A DNA stretch of 39,742 nucleotides from ZC4RG42 sp036676355 (GTDB lineage: Bacteria > Pseudomonadota > Gammaproteobacteria > Burkholderiales > SG8-39). Location of the stretch: contig JAKFDA010000052.1 in the NCBI GenBank assembly GCA_036676355.1, forward strand, positions 1-39,742. The letters run 5' to 3'. The first letter of the stretch is position 1; each line of letters starts with the position of its first letter. The translations under genes and the position numbers were made by a program. Under the pieces are notes generated by a model. It did not search any database. It worked only from the letters and a program-made list of their open reading frames with translations, and was not told where the DNA came from. This document shows positions 6,850 to 15,991 of this stretch, piece by piece.

Positions 6850-8517
6850 ATGAGCGTGCAGCCCTCCTCTGCAGCGCAAAAGTCGATCGCGCGGCATGCG
6901 CTGCTGTGGCGCTGGTTCGATCGCAGCATTCTCGAACTCGGGCGGCAGATGCGCTGGTCCTATCTGCCGCCGCTGATGGTCTATATGGCGGCCGGCGTGT
7001 CGGGCCTGACCGGCATCGTCGGCACGTTCTTCGTCAAGGAATACCTCGGCCTCTCGGCCGCCTTCCTCGCCGCGCTCGGCTTCTGGGCGGGATTGCCCTG
7101 GGCGCTCAAGATGCCGCTCGGGCATCTGGTCGATCTGATCTGGCGCTGGAAGTCATATCTTGTCTTTCTCGGCGCCGGTCTGATCGCGGCCAGCCTGCTG
7201 ATCATGATTGGCCTGATCGGTGATCGCGCAGCGATGGCGGCGGTCATGAAAGTGGAGGCGTGGTTCGTGCTCGCCACTTTGCTCGCCCCGATCGGCTACG
7301 TCATTCAGGACGTGGTCGCCGATGCCATGACGGTCGAGGCGGTGCCGCGCGTCAACGTCGACGGCACGGCGATCGCCGATCAGGATCGCAAGGCCATGCA
7401 CGTCACCATGCAGACGCTGGGGCGCGTCGCGATCATCGGTGGCACGGTGCTCGTGGCCCTCGCCAACGTCTATCTTTTCCGCGACGCGGCCGCGATGCCC
7501 GAAGCGCAGAAGGTCGCGACCTATACCGAGATCTACACGCTGGCGCTTTTCATCCCGATCGTTTCCGTAGGCGGCATCCTTGTCGCCTATTGGGTGAGGC
7601 GTCGCCAACTGCGCCAGATGCGCGCACATGGCCTGTCGGAAACCGACGCCGCGAAATTGTTGCACCCGCACGTCGAACGCCCGCAAGTGAACTGGTGGAT
7701 TCTCGGCGGCGGCTTCGGCTTCGCCGCGTTTTCCCTGCTGGTGGGACTCGGCGATTTTCCCTGGCGCGAGGAAATCGTGTTCGTGACATCGATGGCGATC
7801 ATCATCTTCATGATCGTCAAGCTGGTGCGCGAACTCGATGCGCAGGCGCGCAATGTGCTTGTCGGCACGGCCATTGTCATTTTCATCTATCGCGCCACGC
7901 CGTCCACCGGCGACGGTTCGACGTGGTGGATGATCGATGTATTGGGCTTCGACCAGCAGTTCATCTCCGTGCTGTCATTGATCGCAAGCGGCCTCACGCT
8001 GTTCGGCATGTTTCTGTTTCGCCGCTTCATGGCCGACAACTCCATCGCCTATGTGGTCGGCTTTCTCACCATTGTCGGCACGATACTGTCGTTGCCCACG
8101 CTGGGCATGTATTACGGCATTCACGAATGGACGGCGGCGCATACCGGCGGCGTGGTCGATGCGCGCTTCATCGCATTGGTCGACACCGCGCTTTCGTCGC
8201 CGCTCGGCCAGATCGCCATGATTCCCATGCTCGCCTGGATCGCCAACTCGGCGCCGGAAAATCTCAAGGCGACGTTCTTCGCCGTCATGGCATCCTTCAC
8301 CAATCTCGCGCTCGCGGCGTCGCAACTCTTCACGAAATATTTGAACGAGATCTGGATCGTGCAGCGTGCCGTGGTCGATCCGCAAACCGGTGTCGTGCAA
8401 ACCGCGGCCGACTACAGCGCGCTGGGCGACCTGCTGATCGCAGTGATCGCCATCGGCTTCATCGTGCCGATGGCCACGATCGGCATCATCAAGCTGACAC
8501 GGTTCAAAAGCGCTTGA
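6850..8517 (+). CDS. MFS/BT1-type membrane transporter
   Basis: An integral membrane carrier of 555 residues with about 12-14 hydrophobic segments from residue 36 onward. The N-terminal half (FVKEYLGLS, LPWALKMPLGHLVD, and IQDVVADAMTVEAV) resembles the BT1 folate/biopterin transporter branch of the major facilitator superfamily. In that branch a D-VVAD-type motif follows the fifth segment. The loop around residues 240-280 is basic and rich in polar residues. No ribosome site is visible before the ATG at 6850. The substrate cannot be assigned. The next gene starts 168 bases downstream beyond two palindromes, so they may be separate transcripts. Confidence 0.75.
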   Translation: MSVQPSSAAQKSIARHALLWRWFDRSILELGRQMRWSYLPPLMVYMAAGVSGLTGIVGTFFVKEYLGLSAAFLAALGFWAGLPWALKMPLGHLVDLIWRWKSYLVFLGAGLIAASLLIMIGLIGDRAAMAAVMKVEAWFVLATLLAPIGYVIQDVVADAMTVEAVPRVNVDGTAIADQDRKAMHVTMQTLGRVAIIGGTVLVALANVYLFRDAAAMPEAQKVATYTEIYTLALFIPIVSVGGILVAYWVRRRQLRQMRAHGLSETDAAKLLHPHVERPQVNWWILGGGFGFAAFSLLVGLGDFPWREEIVFVTSMAIIIFMIVKLVRELDAQARNVLVGTAIVIFIYRATPSTGDGSTWWMIDVLGFDQQFISVLSLIASGLTLFGMFLFRRFMADNSIAYVVGFLTIVGTILSLPTLGMYYGIHEWTAAHTGGVVDARFIALVDTALSSPLGQIAMIPMLAWIANSAPENLKATFFAVMASFTNLALAASQLFTKYLNEIWIVQRAVVDPQTGVVQTAADYSALGDLLIAVIAIGFIVPMATIGIIKLTRFKSA

Positions 8518-8577
8518 CGGAACAAGTTCCGAACGTCCGCTTCGTTGCCGCATCGGCGATCGTCTTGATCTGTTGAA

Positions 8578-8647
8578 CTCCCGCTTCCGCGGGAGCGACG
8601 GCTCGGCCCTTGCGTTTACCATCCGTCATTCCCGCGAAAGCGGGAAT
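8578..8647. repeat. Two REP-like palindromes (dRS3-like)
   Basis: CTCCCGC-TTCC-GCGGGAG (8578-8595) and ATTCCCGC-GAAA-GCGGGAAT (8628-8647) are two perfect short hairpins 32 bases apart. The second fits ATTCCC-N8-GGGAAT, the dRS3 consensus known from Neisseria, and has a GNRA-type GAAA loop. Such elements are multi-copy intergenic palindromes in several betaproteobacteria. Neither has a U-tract. They may also act as a terminator or mRNA-stabilising stem after the transporter. Confidence 0.65.
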
Positions 8648-8685
8648 ACAGTAAGTTTCCTCTTTCGTCCTGCAACTTTCGAATC

Positions 8686-10443
8686 GTGACTACTTCGCGT
8701 TCCGGACTGCGACACATCCTGCGCTTTCTCGCGCCCTACAAAGCCCGCATCGTCGCGGCGCTGGTCGCACTCGTCGTTGCGGCGAGCGCCGTGCTTGTGC
8801 TGGGACAGGGCTTGCGCTTCGTCATCGACGCGGGCTTCGGCAACGGCAGTCAGCGACAACTCAATCTCGCGCTGATCGGCATGGTATCGATTGCCGCCGT
8901 GATGGCGCTGGCGAGCTACGCGCGCTTCTACCTTATGATGAGTACCGGCGAGCGCGTGATCACCGATATTCGTCGTGCCGTGTTCAGCCATATCCTTACC
9001 TTGTCGCCGAGCTTTTACGAAGGCACGCGCACGGGCGAAATCATTTCGCGTTTGACCAACGACGTGACCCTGGTGCAGTCGGTGATCGGGTCGGGTTTCT
9101 CGATGTTCCTGCGCAATGCGCTGATGATGATCGGCGCGATGATCCTGCTGATCGTCACCAGCCCGAAGCTCGCGGCGTTGATCGTGATCGGCGTGCCGCT
9201 GACGCTGGCGCCGATTCTAGTGCTCGGCAAGCGCGTGCGGCGCATGTCGCGCCACACCCAGGATCGCATTGCCGATGTGTCAGCCTATATCGACGAGGCG
9301 GTGCATGAGGTGCGCACCGTGCAGGCCTATGCGCATGAAGATGTCGATCGCGTGCACTTCGGCGAACGCGCAGAAGCCGCCTACGAATCCGCAGTGGCGC
9401 GCATACGCGATCGCGGACTGCTCTTTTCCTCGGTGTTGCTGATTGCCTTTTGCGCCATTGGCATCGTGCTGTGGATCGGCGGGCGCGACGTGCTGGCCGG
9501 CAACCTGACGGCGGGCGAATTGTCGGCATTCGTTTTTTACGCAGTGATCGTTGCAAGTGGCGCCGGAACGGTGTCGGAAGTGTGGGGTGATCTGTTGCGT
9601 GCGGCCGGCGCAACGGAGCGCATCGTCGAACTGCTCGCGACGCGACCCGATATCGTCGCACCGCCGAAGCCGCTCGTGTTGCCACAAAGAGTGCGCGGTG
9701 AAGTGTCGTTCATCGACACGCGCTTTGCCTACCCGGCGCGGCTCGACGCGCCGGCGCTCGACGGATTCGATTTGCAAGTGCGCGCGGGCGAACGCGTCGC
9801 GCTGGTCGGCGCTTCAGGCGCGGGCAAATCGACCGTACTTGCGCTGTTGCTGCGTTTTTACGATCCGCAGGCCGGACGCGTGTGCATCGACGGCTTTGAT
9901 CTCGCGCAGTGCGATCCGCGCGCGGTGCGGCGACAGATGGCGCTGGTGGCGCAGGATCCGGTGATTTTCGCGGCCTCGGTCGCGGAGAACGTGCGCTATG
10001 GGCGGCCGGACGCCTCCATGGCTGAAGTGCATGCGGCCTGCGAGACTGCTTATGCAATCGAGTTCATTGAACAGCTACCGGAAGGCTTCAACACCGAACT
10101 GGGCGAGCGCGGCGTTCGTCTCTCGGGTGGACAGCGGCAGCGTCTTGCACTGGCGCGCGCGCTACTCGCCGATCGGCCGATTCTCCTGCTCGACGAAGCG
10201 ACCAGCGCACTCGATGCCGAAAGCGAGCGTTATGTTCAGCTCGCGCTCGAGCGCCTGATGCGCGGCCGCACGACGCTGGTGGTGGCGCACCGGCTTGCCA
10301 CCGTGCGTAACGCCGATCGCATCGTCATCATGGATCGTGGACGCATCGTCGATCAGGGCACCCATGCCGAATTAATCCGCGCGGGCGGGTTGTATGCGCG
10401 ACTCGCCGCGCTGCAGTTCATCGACGCGGCGCCGGTCGGCTAA
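8686..10443 (+). CDS. MsbA-like ABC half-transporter (permease fused to ATPase)
   Basis: Inner-membrane ABC exporter half-molecule of 585 residues, expected to work as a homodimer. The transmembrane domain (about residues 15-310, six helices) includes the TGEIISRLTNDV coupling-region motif. The nucleotide-binding domain (about 345-575) has Walker A GASGAGKS (near 375), signature LSGGQRQRLALARAL (near 480), Walker B ILLLDEATSALD (near 503) and the H-loop VAHRLATV. The sequence fits the MsbA-related exporter family (TIGR02204 type), which is distinct from true MsbA. The start is GTG at 8686 with no strong ribosome site. Lipids, drugs or peptides are possible substrates. Confidence 0.9.
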   Translation: MTTSRSGLRHILRFLAPYKARIVAALVALVVAASAVLVLGQGLRFVIDAGFGNGSQRQLNLALIGMVSIAAVMALASYARFYLMMSTGERVITDIRRAVFSHILTLSPSFYEGTRTGEIISRLTNDVTLVQSVIGSGFSMFLRNALMMIGAMILLIVTSPKLAALIVIGVPLTLAPILVLGKRVRRMSRHTQDRIADVSAYIDEAVHEVRTVQAYAHEDVDRVHFGERAEAAYESAVARIRDRGLLFSSVLLIAFCAIGIVLWIGGRDVLAGNLTAGELSAFVFYAVIVASGAGTVSEVWGDLLRAAGATERIVELLATRPDIVAPPKPLVLPQRVRGEVSFIDTRFAYPARLDAPALDGFDLQVRAGERVALVGASGAGKSTVLALLLRFYDPQAGRVCIDGFDLAQCDPRAVRRQMALVAQDPVIFAASVAENVRYGRPDASMAEVHAACETAYAIEFIEQLPEGFNTELGERGVRLSGGQRQRLALARALLADRPILLLDEATSALDAESERYVQLALERLMRGRTTLVVAHRLATVRNADRIVIMDRGRIVDQGTHAELIRAGGLYARLAALQFIDAAPVG

Positions 10444-10475
10444 GACGCGGTCCGGCAATACGGCCTGACAGCGGC

Positions 10476-12530
10476 TCAGGTCAGAGTCTGCCGCACCCGT
10501 TTTTTCGCGCCGTACATCGACGCGTCGGCCATGGCGAGCAGCGTTTCCATATCGGCGCCGTCATGCGGATAGATCGCCGTGCCGACGCTGCATGCAACCG
10601 AAAGCCGTAACTCGTCCAGTTCGAAAGGCTGCGTCGCGGCTTCGCGCAATTTTTCCGCGACGTACTCGGCCGCGGCGAGGTCGTGCACGCGCTCGAGCAG
10701 CACGACGAACTCGTCGCCGCCTATACGCGCGACCGTGTCGGTTTCGCGCACGGCGGCGGTGAACCGGTCACCGATGGCGACGAGCAGCCGGTCGCCGATA
10801 GCATGCCCGTGCTCGTCGTTGACGAGCTTGAAGTCATCCAGGTCGATCAGCAGCACGGCAAGCATGCCGCCTTCGCGTCCGCGTTGCGCGAGCGCGCGAC
10901 GCATGCGATCTTTCAGCAGCGTCCGATTGGCAAGGCCGGTGAGCGGATCGTAATGCGCCAGACGTTGCAGATCCTGTTCGCGTTCGCGCAGGCAGCGATT
11001 GGCGAGCGCCAGTTCCTGCGTACGCGCTTCGATGCGCGCTTCGAGCTCCGCTTCGGCACGCTGCAGGGTGTTCAGCATGATGTCGCGGGCTTGCAGGACC
11101 TGCCGCTGCGCGGCGTCCTTTTCGCGGCGCATGCTATTGATGCGATCAGCCAACGCAAAGGCGAGCAGGAGCATCTCGAACGCCGAGCCGATCTGAAGCG
11201 CATAGGTGGTAAACCAGACGGACGGAAGCCATCCCAGCATGCGCAGCGCAAAGGTGGTGACGCCGATGCCGAGCAGACTCCGCGCAACCAGGTAATAGCG
11301 CGCGCCCGGCTGTCCTTTGCGCATGCAGTAGAGGCCGACGCCGATTGACGTCACACCGCCGCAGGCCGCGGCGAATACGTTGATATAAACGCTCGCCTGA
11401 TAAAAACCGAGTGGCAGCACAAGGATGCTGAGGCCGAATACGGTCGCGAAACCGAGTACCACGCGGTCGACCGCGCGATACGCACGGGTGCCGAGAAATT
11501 CGCGCGTGAAAAAACAACTAAGGATGCCGGTGACGGACATCCACAGCGGCAGGGAAAAGTGTGCGAACAGCGGCCATTCGGGCCACAGATACTGAAAGGC
11601 GAGGCCGGCGTACGACGCCTGGGCGATCGCCATGCTCGCCACGGAGCCGACGTAATACAGGTACACCTTCTCGCGTATGGAAGCGTACAGCATCAGGTTG
11701 TAGAGCATCAGCGCGCTCAGCATGCCGAGATAGCACACCAGCCAGCCGAAGCGAGTTTCGTCCTGCTGCGCGAAATATTTCGGCTCCCACAATTTCAATG
11801 GGATGGTGAGCGTGCCTTCCATCGTCACGCGCAGATAAACGGTTTGTACGGAGCCCCCGCCGGGAAAGGCGATCGGCAGCACCGGATTGCGATGGGGATA
11901 AGCGCGCTCGGAGAAGGGAAGCTTGTCGCCGAGCACGTGCAAGGCGTAGTGACCTGATTCATCCGGCACGTAGACGTCAATCCGATCCAGCGGCGGATGG
12001 CCGATTTCCAGCAACCATTCGGCGACGTGTTGCTCCGGCGTCGTGAGCTTGAAGCGCAGCCAGTACGCGGAATTCGAAAAACCGAAATTGATGTGGCCCG
12101 GTTGCCGCGCGGCGGGGCGATAGCGCAAGGCGGTTTGGGGCGCCATGGCGTCGGCGAGCGTCATGCGAGCGGTCGAATCCTCGATGTATTCGACATGGCG
12201 CGCGAGGTCGTAGTGACGGATGTCGTGCGACACGATCACCGGAGGCAAGGCATCGGCCGGAAGAATCGCGTGCGCATCGATGTTCGCGCTCGCCGGGCTG
12301 AGAACGCACAGGCAGCAGACGACCAGCGAATAACGGATCGCACGTGCCAGGCTGAACAAACGGTGTCTGACTGCTTTAAGTCGTTGCAATGCTGTGTGCG
12401 AGGTCGGTTGCAAAGGAAACGGCCCTGAGACGGATATCGGCCGCTGTGCCGAAATCTTGACGGCTGCAACCGTCGGAAAACTTGAAAGAAAGGGGGGCGA
12501 GAGGCGTCGAGCGCGCCGGTCCGGCGCCAA
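10476..12530 (-). CDS. 7TMR-DISM diguanylate cyclase
   Basis: A membrane-bound c-di-GMP synthase of up to 684 residues. After a hydrophobic signal or anchor (RYSLVVCCLCVLSPASA, near 65-82) comes a periplasmic 7TMR-DISMED2-type domain (about 85-225; GHINFGFSNSAYWLRFKL). Seven membrane helices (about 250-450), a coiled coil (about 460-510) and a GGDEF domain (about 515-680) follow. The active site RIGGDEFVVLL is intact near residue 603. RETD five residues before it is a complete inhibitory I-site, so product feedback is expected. The start is TTG at 12530, ten bases after GGAGGAG on that strand. No in-frame ATG lies before the periplasmic domain. It is divergent from pnt. The ligand is unknown. 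Confidence 0.88.
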   Translation of the reverse strand: MAPDRRARRLSPPFLSSFPTVAAVKISAQRPISVSGPFPLQPTSHTALQRLKAVRHRLFSLARAIRYSLVVCCLCVLSPASANIDAHAILPADALPPVIVSHDIRHYDLARHVEYIEDSTARMTLADAMAPQTALRYRPAARQPGHINFGFSNSAYWLRFKLTTPEQHVAEWLLEIGHPPLDRIDVYVPDESGHYALHVLGDKLPFSERAYPHRNPVLPIAFPGGGSVQTVYLRVTMEGTLTIPLKLWEPKYFAQQDETRFGWLVCYLGMLSALMLYNLMLYASIREKVYLYYVGSVASMAIAQASYAGLAFQYLWPEWPLFAHFSLPLWMSVTGILSCFFTREFLGTRAYRAVDRVVLGFATVFGLSILVLPLGFYQASVYINVFAAACGGVTSIGVGLYCMRKGQPGARYYLVARSLLGIGVTTFALRMLGWLPSVWFTTYALQIGSAFEMLLLAFALADRINSMRREKDAAQRQVLQARDIMLNTLQRAEAELEARIEARTQELALANRCLREREQDLQRLAHYDPLTGLANRTLLKDRMRRALAQRGREGGMLAVLLIDLDDFKLVNDEHGHAIGDRLLVAIGDRFTAAVRETDTVARIGGDEFVVLLERVHDLAAAEYVAEKLREAATQPFELDELRLSVACSVGTAIYPHDGADMETLLAMADASMYGAKKRVRQTLT

Positions 12531-12857
12531 TCCGGCGAAGCTCCTCCATATATATGTGTGTTTTTTCGCCGATGAGGACCGGCACGGTCGATTATGGGGC
12601 TATAAGCAACCGCACGTAGTCAAATTGATATTGACTGCGGTATGATCCCGCAGTTTTTGGGAAGGCCGTCCCAGGCGCTTCGTCGAACTCCGTCGCGGGG
12701 GATGCCCGTTCCGCAGTCTTCGGTCGAACCCTCGCTCATTCGCTACGCATTCTCGCTGGCCTAGGGCGTTTTTTTCGGCCTTTCCGGGTTTCACTTCGTC
12801 CCGCGCTGACAAGAACCGCGGTCGAGGTGCGTCAATATCAAACCAAGGGGAGCATCC
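12531..12857. other. Divergent intergenic region between the diguanylate cyclase and pntAA
   Basis: 327 bases without a supported gene. It contains a 7-bp dyad ACTGCGG/CCGCAGT (12634-12640 and 12648-12654) with loop TATGATC, followed by four more T. It also contains GTCAA/TTGAC (12619-12635), a T7 run at 12769-12775 without a good stem before it, and AGGGGAG at the pntAA start. TATGAT (12641-12646) looks like a -10 box but has no convincing -35 at 16-18 bases. A promoter for pnt must lie here, but I cannot place it. Confidence 0.5.
12634..12658 (+). promoter_or_regulatory. Dyad followed by a T-run in the pnt leader region
   Basis: A perfect 7-bp stem with a seven-base loop is followed by TTTTT. 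It has the form of a short intrinsic terminator or attenuator on the plus strand, but no plus-strand gene ends before it. It could equally be an operator. Confidence 0.35.
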
Positions 12858-13985
12858 ATGCAGATCGGGATACCCGCTGAAACTCGCGCGGGCGAAACGC
12901 GCGTCGCAGCGACCCCTGAGACCGTCAAGAAGCTAGTCGCAGGGGGTCATCACACAGTGCTCGTACAGTCGGGCGCCGGTGTCACCGCCTCGGTTCCGGA
13001 TGCGGACTATGCCGCAGCCGGCGCGACGATTGTCGGCTCGGCGGCTGAAGTTTTCGGCCAATCGGACATCGTTTTAAAAGTGCGCGCGTTGCAGGCCGAC
13101 GAGATCGCGCAGATGAAATCGGGCGCCATCGTCATCGGCTTGCTCAATCCCTACGATGCGGCAGGCATCGAGGCGATGGCGGCCAGGGGCATCACCGGCT
13201 TTGCGATGGAATGGCTGCCGCGCATTTCGCGCGCGCAGGCGATGGACGTGCTGTCCTCGCAGGCCAACATCGCCGGTTATAAAGCTGTGGTTACGGCCGC
13301 GGACGAGTATGGCCGCTTCATGCCCATGCTGATGACCGCTGCCGGTACGGTGAAGGCCGCACGTGTGCTGATCATGGGCGTCGGCGTCGCAGGCCTGCAG
13401 GCGATCGCCACGGCGAAGCGTCTGGGCTCCGTGATCGAAGCCTTTGACGTGCGTCCGGAAACGAAGGAACAGGCCGAATCGCTCGGCGCGAAATTCGTCG
13501 AAGTGCCGCTGTCGGACGAAGAACGCGAAGCGCAGAAAAGTGCCGGCGGTTACGCCCGCGAAATGAGCGACGACTACAAACGTCGCCAGGGCGAACTCGT
13601 GCACGAACGCGCCAAGAACGCCGACATCATCATCACCACCGCCTTGATCCCCGGCCGTCCCGCGCCGGTGCTGATCCCCGAGGAAACGGTGAAGGCGATG
13701 AAGCCGGGCTCCGTCATCGTCGACCTCGCGGTCGAGCAGGGCGGCAACTGCCCGCTGTCGGAAAAGGACCGGGTCGTCGTCAAGCACGGCGTCAAGCTGG
13801 TGGGCTGGACCAACCTGCCCGCGATGCTGGCGGCCGATGCCAGCGCGCTCTACGCGCGTAACCTGCTCAACTTCATCAACCTGCTCGTCGACCCGAAGAC
13901 CGGTCAGTTGAACCTCGATCGCGAAGACGAAATCATCGCCGGCTCGCTGGTCTGCATCGACGGCGCCGCCGTGAAGAAAGCTTAG
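12858..13985 (+). CDS. pntAA: NAD(P) transhydrogenase alpha subunit, domain I (PntAA)
   Basis: NAD(H)-binding subunit of the proton-translocating transhydrogenase, which drives hydride transfer from NADH to NADP+. It has 375 residues, the usual length for the three-gene form of the enzyme. The N-terminus (IPAETRAGETRVAATPETVKKL) and the Rossmann nucleotide-binding loop MGVGVAGLQAIATAKRLG (near residues 172-190) are typical of the alanine dehydrogenase/PNT fold. The C-terminal block DPKTGQLNLDREDEII is also diagnostic. AGGGGAG lies seven bases before the ATG. The protein is soluble and works with PntAB and PntB encoded just downstream. Confidence 0.96.
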   Translation: MQIGIPAETRAGETRVAATPETVKKLVAGGHHTVLVQSGAGVTASVPDADYAAAGATIVGSAAEVFGQSDIVLKVRALQADEIAQMKSGAIVIGLLNPYDAAGIEAMAARGITGFAMEWLPRISRAQAMDVLSSQANIAGYKAVVTAADEYGRFMPMLMTAAGTVKAARVLIMGVGVAGLQAIATAKRLGSVIEAFDVRPETKEQAESLGAKFVEVPLSDEEREAQKSAGGYAREMSDDYKRRQGELVHERAKNADIIITTALIPGRPAPVLIPEETVKAMKPGSVIVDLAVEQGGNCPLSEKDRVVVKHGVKLVGWTNLPAMLAADASALYARNLLNFINLLVDPKTGQLNLDREDEIIAGSLVCIDGAAVKKA

Positions 13986-13987
13986 TC

Positions 13988-14296
13988 ATGGAAATCGATC
14001 ACACCATCATCAACCTGACGGTGTTCGTGCTGGCCGTATTCGTCGGCTATCACGTCGTCTGGAACGTCACGCCCGCGCTGCACACGCCGCTCATGAGCGT
14101 GACCAACGCCATTTCCTCGGTGATCATCGTCGGTGCGATTCTCGCGGCCGGCCCCGAGCAGATGGACTTCGGTGCGGTAATCGGCGCAGTGGCGGTCGCG
14201 CTTGCCGCGGTGAACGTATTCGGCGGCTTCCTGGTGACCCAGCGCATGCTCGAAATGTTCAAGAAGAAACAGCCCAAGTCCGTCAAGGGCGAATAG
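13988..14296 (+). CDS. pntAB: NAD(P) transhydrogenase alpha subunit, membrane part (PntAB)
   Basis: A small membrane subunit of 102 residues. It is equivalent to the C-terminal membrane part of the fused PntA of Escherichia coli, and contributes helices of domain II to the proton channel. Three or four hydrophobic segments are visible (INLTVFVLAVFVGYHVVW, AISSVIIVGAILAAG, FGAVIGAVAVALAAVNVFGG). The LHTPLMSVTNAISSV motif is a hallmark of the family. It starts two bases after the pntAA stop and is clearly in the same operon. Confidence 0.95.
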   Translation: MEIDHTIINLTVFVLAVFVGYHVVWNVTPALHTPLMSVTNAISSVIIVGAILAAGPEQMDFGAVIGAVAVALAAVNVFGGFLVTQRMLEMFKKKQPKSVKGE

Positions 14297-14319
14297 GCGG
14301 CCACGGGGAGTTAATGTAA

Positions 14320-15732
14320 ATGTCTTCAATCCTGTCTGCCAACCAAGTCGCCCTGCTGTATCTGGTCGCCTCGGTATTGTTCATCCTGGCGCTGAAGGGT
14401 CTGTCTTCACCCACGACTTCGCGTCGCGGCAACCTGTTCGGCATGATCGGCATGGCCATCGCCGTGCTGACCACGCTGACGATGACGCAGAGCGTTATCG
14501 CCATCCTGATCGCCATTGCGATCGGCGGCACCGTCGGTGCCATCGTCGCGAAGAAGGTCGAGATGACGCAGATGCCGGAGTTGGTCGCGGCGATGCACTC
14601 GCTCGTCGGTCTGGCTGCGGTTGCCATTGCGATTTCGGTCGTCAACAATCCGACCGCGTTCAATCTGCCGGCGGATATCCCGGCCGGTAACAAGATCGAA
14701 TTGTTCATCGGCACCTTCGTCGGCGCGATCACGTTCTCGGGTTCGATCATCGCCTTCGGCAAGCTCGCCGGTCTGGGCAAGAAATTCCGCCTGTTCTCCA
14801 GCGCACCGGTCGTATTCCCGGGTCAGCATTTCGTCAATGCCGCCATGGCAATCGCGATGGTCGGTTTCGGCGTTGCGTTCTTCCTCGCCCCGGTGGAAAG
14901 CCACTGGACGCCGTTCTTCATCATGACCGCCATCGCCTTCGTGCTCGGCGTGTTGATCATCATCCCGATCGGCGGCGCCGACATGCCGGTGGTGATCTCG
15001 ATGCTGAACAGCTATTCGGGCTGGGCTGCGGCCGGTATCGGCTTCTCGCTCAACAACCCGCTGCTGATCATCGCCGGTTCGCTGGTCGGTTCTTCGGGCG
15101 CGATCCTGTCGTACATCATGTGCAAGGCGATGAACCGCTCGTTCTTCAGCGTCATTCTCGGCGGCTTCGGCGCCGAGGGCGGTGCGGTGGCCGAGGGCGG
15201 CGAACAGAAGACCGTGCGTTCCGGCTCCGCCGAAGATGCAGCGTTCCTGATGGCCAATGCCGACAGCGTGATCATCGTCCCGGGCTATGGTCTGGCCGTG
15301 GCTCGTGCGCAGCACGCGGTGAAGGAAATGGCGGAGAAGCTGACCGAGAAGGGCGTCAACGTGCGCTATGCGATTCATCCGGTGGCCGGGCGTATGCCGG
15401 GTCACATGAACGTGTTGCTGGCCGAATCCGAAGTGCCGTACGACCAGGTCTTCGAAATGGACGACATCAACAGCGACTTCGGCGATACCGATGTGGTGTT
15501 CGTGCTCGGCGCGAACGACGTGGTGAACCCGCTGGCGCTGGAAAAAGGCAGCCCGATCTATGGCATGCCGATTCTGGAAGCGCACAAGTCGCGCACGGTG
15601 CTGGTCAACAAGCGTTCGATGGCCGCCGGCTATGCCGGTCTGGACAACCCGCTGTTCTATCTGGACAAGACCATGATGGTGTTCGGCGACGCGAAGAAAG
15701 TCGTGGAAGACATCGTCAAGGCGCTCGACTGA
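14320..15732 (+). CDS. pntB: NAD(P) transhydrogenase beta subunit (PntB)
   Basis: The beta subunit has 470 residues. The first 270 or so form the membrane helices of domain II. The C-terminal part is the NADP(H)-binding domain III with PGYGLAVARAQHAVKEMAE, AIHPVAGRMPGHMNVLLAE, DINSDFGDTDVVFVLGANDVVNP and NKRSMAAGYAGLDNPLF. The GGGGAG ribosome site is nine bases before the chosen ATG. A minimal ATG-TAA sits directly before that ATG (14314-14319), only three bases from the ribosome site, so it is probably not used. The gene ends shortly before a strong terminator that closes the operon. Confidence 0.96.
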   Translation: MSSILSANQVALLYLVASVLFILALKGLSSPTTSRRGNLFGMIGMAIAVLTTLTMTQSVIAILIAIAIGGTVGAIVAKKVEMTQMPELVAAMHSLVGLAAVAIAISVVNNPTAFNLPADIPAGNKIELFIGTFVGAITFSGSIIAFGKLAGLGKKFRLFSSAPVVFPGQHFVNAAMAIAMVGFGVAFFLAPVESHWTPFFIMTAIAFVLGVLIIIPIGGADMPVVISMLNSYSGWAAAGIGFSLNNPLLIIAGSLVGSSGAILSYIMCKAMNRSFFSVILGGFGAEGGAVAEGGEQKTVRSGSAEDAAFLMANADSVIIVPGYGLAVARAQHAVKEMAEKLTEKGVNVRYAIHPVAGRMPGHMNVLLAESEVPYDQVFEMDDINSDFGDTDVVFVLGANDVVNPLALEKGSPIYGMPILEAHKSRTVLVNKRSMAAGYAGLDNPLFYLDKTMMVFGDAKKVVEDIVKALD

Positions 15733-15767
15733 GCGCAATAAGAGGCCCGGTAAGAGGCCTGTTGAAG

Positions 15768-15791
15768 GGGAGCCCGCGGGCTCCCTTTTTT
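15768..15791 (+). terminator. Intrinsic terminator of the pnt operon
   Basis: GGGAGCCC and GGGCTCCC (15768-15775 and 15778-15785) form a perfect GC-rich stem followed by TTTTTT (15786-15791). It lies 35 bases after the pntB stop. Confidence 0.93.
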
Positions 15792-15842
15792 ATTGTTTAG
15801 CAGAGGGGAGTGGAAAGCGGAGAGCGGAGAGCGCTTTGCCAC

Positions 15843-15910
15843 CGTTCGTGGTGAGCGCGAGCCCTTCGACTTGGCTCAGGACAGGCTTGCGCGCAGTCGA
15901 ACCATGAACG
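15843..15910. repeat. Degenerate REP-like inverted repeat
   Basis: CGTTCGTGGT (15843-15852) and ACCATGAACG (15901-15910) are inverted copies with one mismatch. They flank CCTTCGACTTGGCTCAGG and a TCGAACC segment. This is the familiar form of the dispersed CGTTCATGGTTCGAC-type intergenic repeat of many proteobacteria, here decayed in the middle. Confidence 0.55.
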
Positions 15911-15991
15911 ACCCTTGCGATTTCAATTGAATTGACGGAAACCGCTTGCGCCGACCCTGGAGTCGCGTGACGCACCGAAGTCACGCCGCGA

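Noticed and set aside
7260..8576. A 438-codon plus-strand frame inside the BT1/MFS gene
   Set aside because: Arg/His-rich shadow in another frame of a real membrane protein gene.
12619..12646. A pnt promoter using TTGATA or TTGACT with TATGAT
   Set aside because: The boxes are 4 to 10 bases apart, too close for sigma70, and no other -35 fits at 16-18 bases.
14314..14319. A regulatory minimal ATG-TAA frame before pntB
   Set aside because: It is only three bases from the ribosome site, whereas the pntB ATG is at the preferred nine bases, so it is probably incidental.
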